Part shown: positions 61,791 through 64,000 of the stretch, in pieces
How positions within the stretch are numbered: the stretch's first letter is position 1
How the letters are laid out: the number at the start of each line of letters is the position of its first letter
Notes under the pieces: model-generated
What the model was told of the DNA's origin: nothing
The model's input: only the letters and a program-made list of their open reading frames with translations
Databases searched by the model: none
Assembly (NCBI GenBank): GCA_024803745.1
Contig: JANJXV010000013.1
Span: 9,052,001 to 9,116,000 of the forward strand
Direction of reading: 5' to 3'
DNA from: Megascapheus bottae
Lineage: Eukaryota > Chordata > Mammalia > Rodentia > Geomyidae
DNA: 64,000 nucleotides
Translations under genes and position numbers: made by a program

Positions 61791-64000
61791 CCATAGTATT
61801 TGCAGTGCAACCAATACAGATTTGCTGCCATATATTGCTAGTTTTGGCCATTCCACACAGCCTGGAGCAGTATAGACCTTTGGTAATTGAGCTGTGACTG
61901 AATGGGTGGATGACTGAAGATGTAGAGAAGTCAGATTCCTCTCCATCTCCAGGAGAGCTCTAGAGCCAAAGATGTGGCTGAGTCCAGGAGCTACAGCAGG
62001 GCTAGAGCTGAGGCATTAGAATTCAAGGGATAATCACTTGATACAAGGTAGAATACCTGCCACAGCCAGTTCTAAAGACACAGCCTTTGCAGCTGTAAGG
62101 CAAAACTTTCCAGTGGTCCTTTTGAACTTGACACCATGTTGCAAATTCTTGCTGATTCCCACAGTAGCACAAAGAAGCTATCTCATTGCCCATCTCTAGC
62201 ACTGGGTAGTCTAGGCTTGGGTTATCATTCTGTTTATGCGTTATAGTACAACCATACACAAACCAGTTGTCTTTTTTGATGCTTTCTGTTCCTTCAGAAA
62301 AAATGAGGGCACTAAATGAGACCATAAAGGGGACACGGAGGAAGTTGACATCACCCGTATATGGGGAAGCTAAGTAGGGTTTACTGAGCGCAACGTGTAT
62401 AGACAGCAGTAAGTTAGGGTAGTATGCTCCTCAGTATAACCAACTGCAGGGCCCCATCACCAGGCCTAGGCCAAAATGGGAAGAGGGAGTGGTTTCTTTG
62501 AAAGATCTGTAGCTACAGATGTTATTGAGGAGCCATAGCCTTGGATAGCAGACAGCAATCCCTGTTACCCACAGCCTAGATCAGTAGAGGGAAGATAAAC
62601 CCCAGTCTCTTTCTCCTCTAACTTCTAAGGCTTGTGACTCCCATTAGCTAACCCATTAGAAGTCAGAGGAAAAGGAATACCATTGGTATTATCACCTGGA
62701 AAATTAGCCTCCAGGGACACAGGAAAGGACCGGAAGGGCAGAGAAAGGACCTGAAGGGCAACTGGAAACTTTGCCCAGCTGCATCTTGACTATGGTTTCT
62801 AGTCAGGCCCCTTCCCTTCTTTACGTTATCAACCTCTCCACCTGGCCAGCCAAAGGCACCAAAGAGAAGATCAAAGATTTGTGGGCATTCTTTATAGGTT
62901 CCTCACAAGAGTGTGCTAGGGATGAAGTTGAAATGGGAACAAAGAAGAAAGGATTTTTTTAATTGTGATTATCAGTGGATTTCTTTTATCCACATTATCT
63001 CTTGCTGCCAGTGACTGGGGGTCGCTGGGAACCTCACACCTCCCTTAACTGTGACTCTTCAATGTGCTAAATGCACATCAAAGGTGCTTTTGTAAGGAGC
63101 TGTGTGCTGTGGCTTTTAATTAATTTTAGTTTCATTTTTATATTTGATCTGATGGAGTCAAATGAATCTTTATTGCTCATATATCCCTAACTGGTGAACT
63201 AGGTCAATCTTTCCAGGAGGAGTTCTTTGAATCTCTTTGCATGTATAAATAACTTCTGCCCGCAGACTCTAGGTCTCTGCAGGAGAGCCAGCTACAGCAG
63301 GGATCTGGGTGAGACAGGAATGATGTGTCCAGAGCCCACAGACCAGATCCAGCAGAGAGATAACTGGTAGCTTCTCTCCTGCTGTACCCACCATCAGGCC
63401 CTCCTGAAGCACTTGCTTGGCCTTGAACTGAGAAGGAAGTAGAGGTAGAGAAAGTGCTCTGCAGTTCAGAGACTGCTGGGAAAGCAAACTTGGACATGAA
63501 AAATTAGCAAGCATGCTGATTTTTACCTCCATAATTTGCTGATCTGTGGAAGGATTTGCTTTGGGGCCATCCTCCTGTGATACCTTCCAGAGCTTTCTTG
63601 TCGTTTTTTGTATTTTGTTTTTTGCAAGGGAGAATGGATACTCCTTAACTTTATTTTTTTTGGGGGGGGGTGCAGGGGAAGGATGCTCTTAATCTTAATG
63701 AAAACTGCTCACTGGGCTTCTCCTAGGGCTGACCTGGGAGCCCTGCCACCATCTGCCATCTGAAAGGTACCTGATACCCCTCCAATATTGGAAGGACTTT
63801 GCATCTGACCCCTCCTTGTCTTTCAAGATTGCACATGAAGACATCTGCCTCATCCCTCCTTTCTTTCCTGCTTTTGCCCAGTTTCTTATTTTTCTGATTA
63901 TCCCCAGAAGAGAACCACCCCTGACTTGCAAAGAAACTTTCTGGTGTGATTCTGATCATCTGACTCTGCCACTCTCCTCTGCTTTACTGTCAACCGGCTT
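61791..64000. other. Unique sequence to window end, no gene recognised
   Basis: A 100-codon minus-strand frame (62023-62325) is Cys-rich but matches no family I know. Two overlapping minus-strand frames near 63204-63532 are also unsupported. A 20-bp near-tandem ('gaaaggaccggaagggca' and 'gaaaggacctgaagggca') lies at 62723-62760. A G run (gggggggg) is near 63661. 62960-63190 has homeobox- and TCF-like motifs ('tttaattaattttag', 'acatcaaaggtgc'). Confidence 0.45.

Noticed and set aside
62023..62325. 100-codon Cys-rich minus-strand frame as an exon
   Set aside because: Looks protein-like in composition, but I recognise no family, and neither its ends nor the flanks give convincing exon boundaries. 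Protein search of the translation would settle it.
1..64000. CRISPR array, operon or bacterial mobile system
   Set aside because: The repeats are eukaryotic SINEs and simple repeats; no spaced identical repeats and no bacterial genes.

Overview
This is a mammalian nuclear window with no gene I can support. The species is most likely a rodent of the superfamily Geomyoidea (kangaroo rats, pocket mice, pocket gophers). About ten copies of a tRNA-Ala/ID-headed dimeric SINE match what I recall of IDL-Geo, a family described as restricted to that superfamily. Beside them lie many B1(7SL)-headed dimeric SINEs, lineage L1 3' ends, and old mammal-wide repeats (MIR, L2, MER5A, a MER2/Tigger-like element, an L1M). 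The longest open frames are about 200 codons. They carry no recognisable domain, or are translations of microsatellites and repeats. The DNA is therefore intergenic or deep intronic, and I see no CpG island.

Layout. 1-9 kb: an antisense L1 3'-end fragment (690-985), a longer L1 3' UTR (about 1826-2330), MER5A, a MER2-like DNA transposon and several MIRs. 9-19 kb: B1-dID and B1-Geo SINEs, including one split by a younger IDL-Geo with a perfect 16-bp target duplication, and the first L1/SINE composite (18661-19014). 19-30 kb: mostly unique sequence with MIRs, a long CT repeat and a TTCC repeat. 30-34.2 kb: an L1 3' end followed by a roughly 3-kb antisense L1M relic interrupted by two SINEs. 35-41 kb: a SINE cluster holding the second L1/SINE composite (37114-37597), a SINE-derived 249-nt homopurine tract with an AGC run, and two SINEs back to back. 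41-64 kb: long unique stretches separated by scattered SINEs, MIRs, an L2 and microsatellites.

The most notable observations are two independent insertions in which an L1 3' end and an IDL or IDL-Geo SINE share a single outer 16-bp target duplication, as expected from template switching during L1 reverse transcription. The 'Geo' right monomer also itself looks like a diverged tRNA-Ala/ID unit. Other points are the homopurine/AGC tract, several perfect hairpins and G-quadruplex motifs. Young IDL-Geo copies (37625, 40461, 46997) are almost identical to one another, keep intact pol III boxes and have exact target duplications, so the family was active recently.
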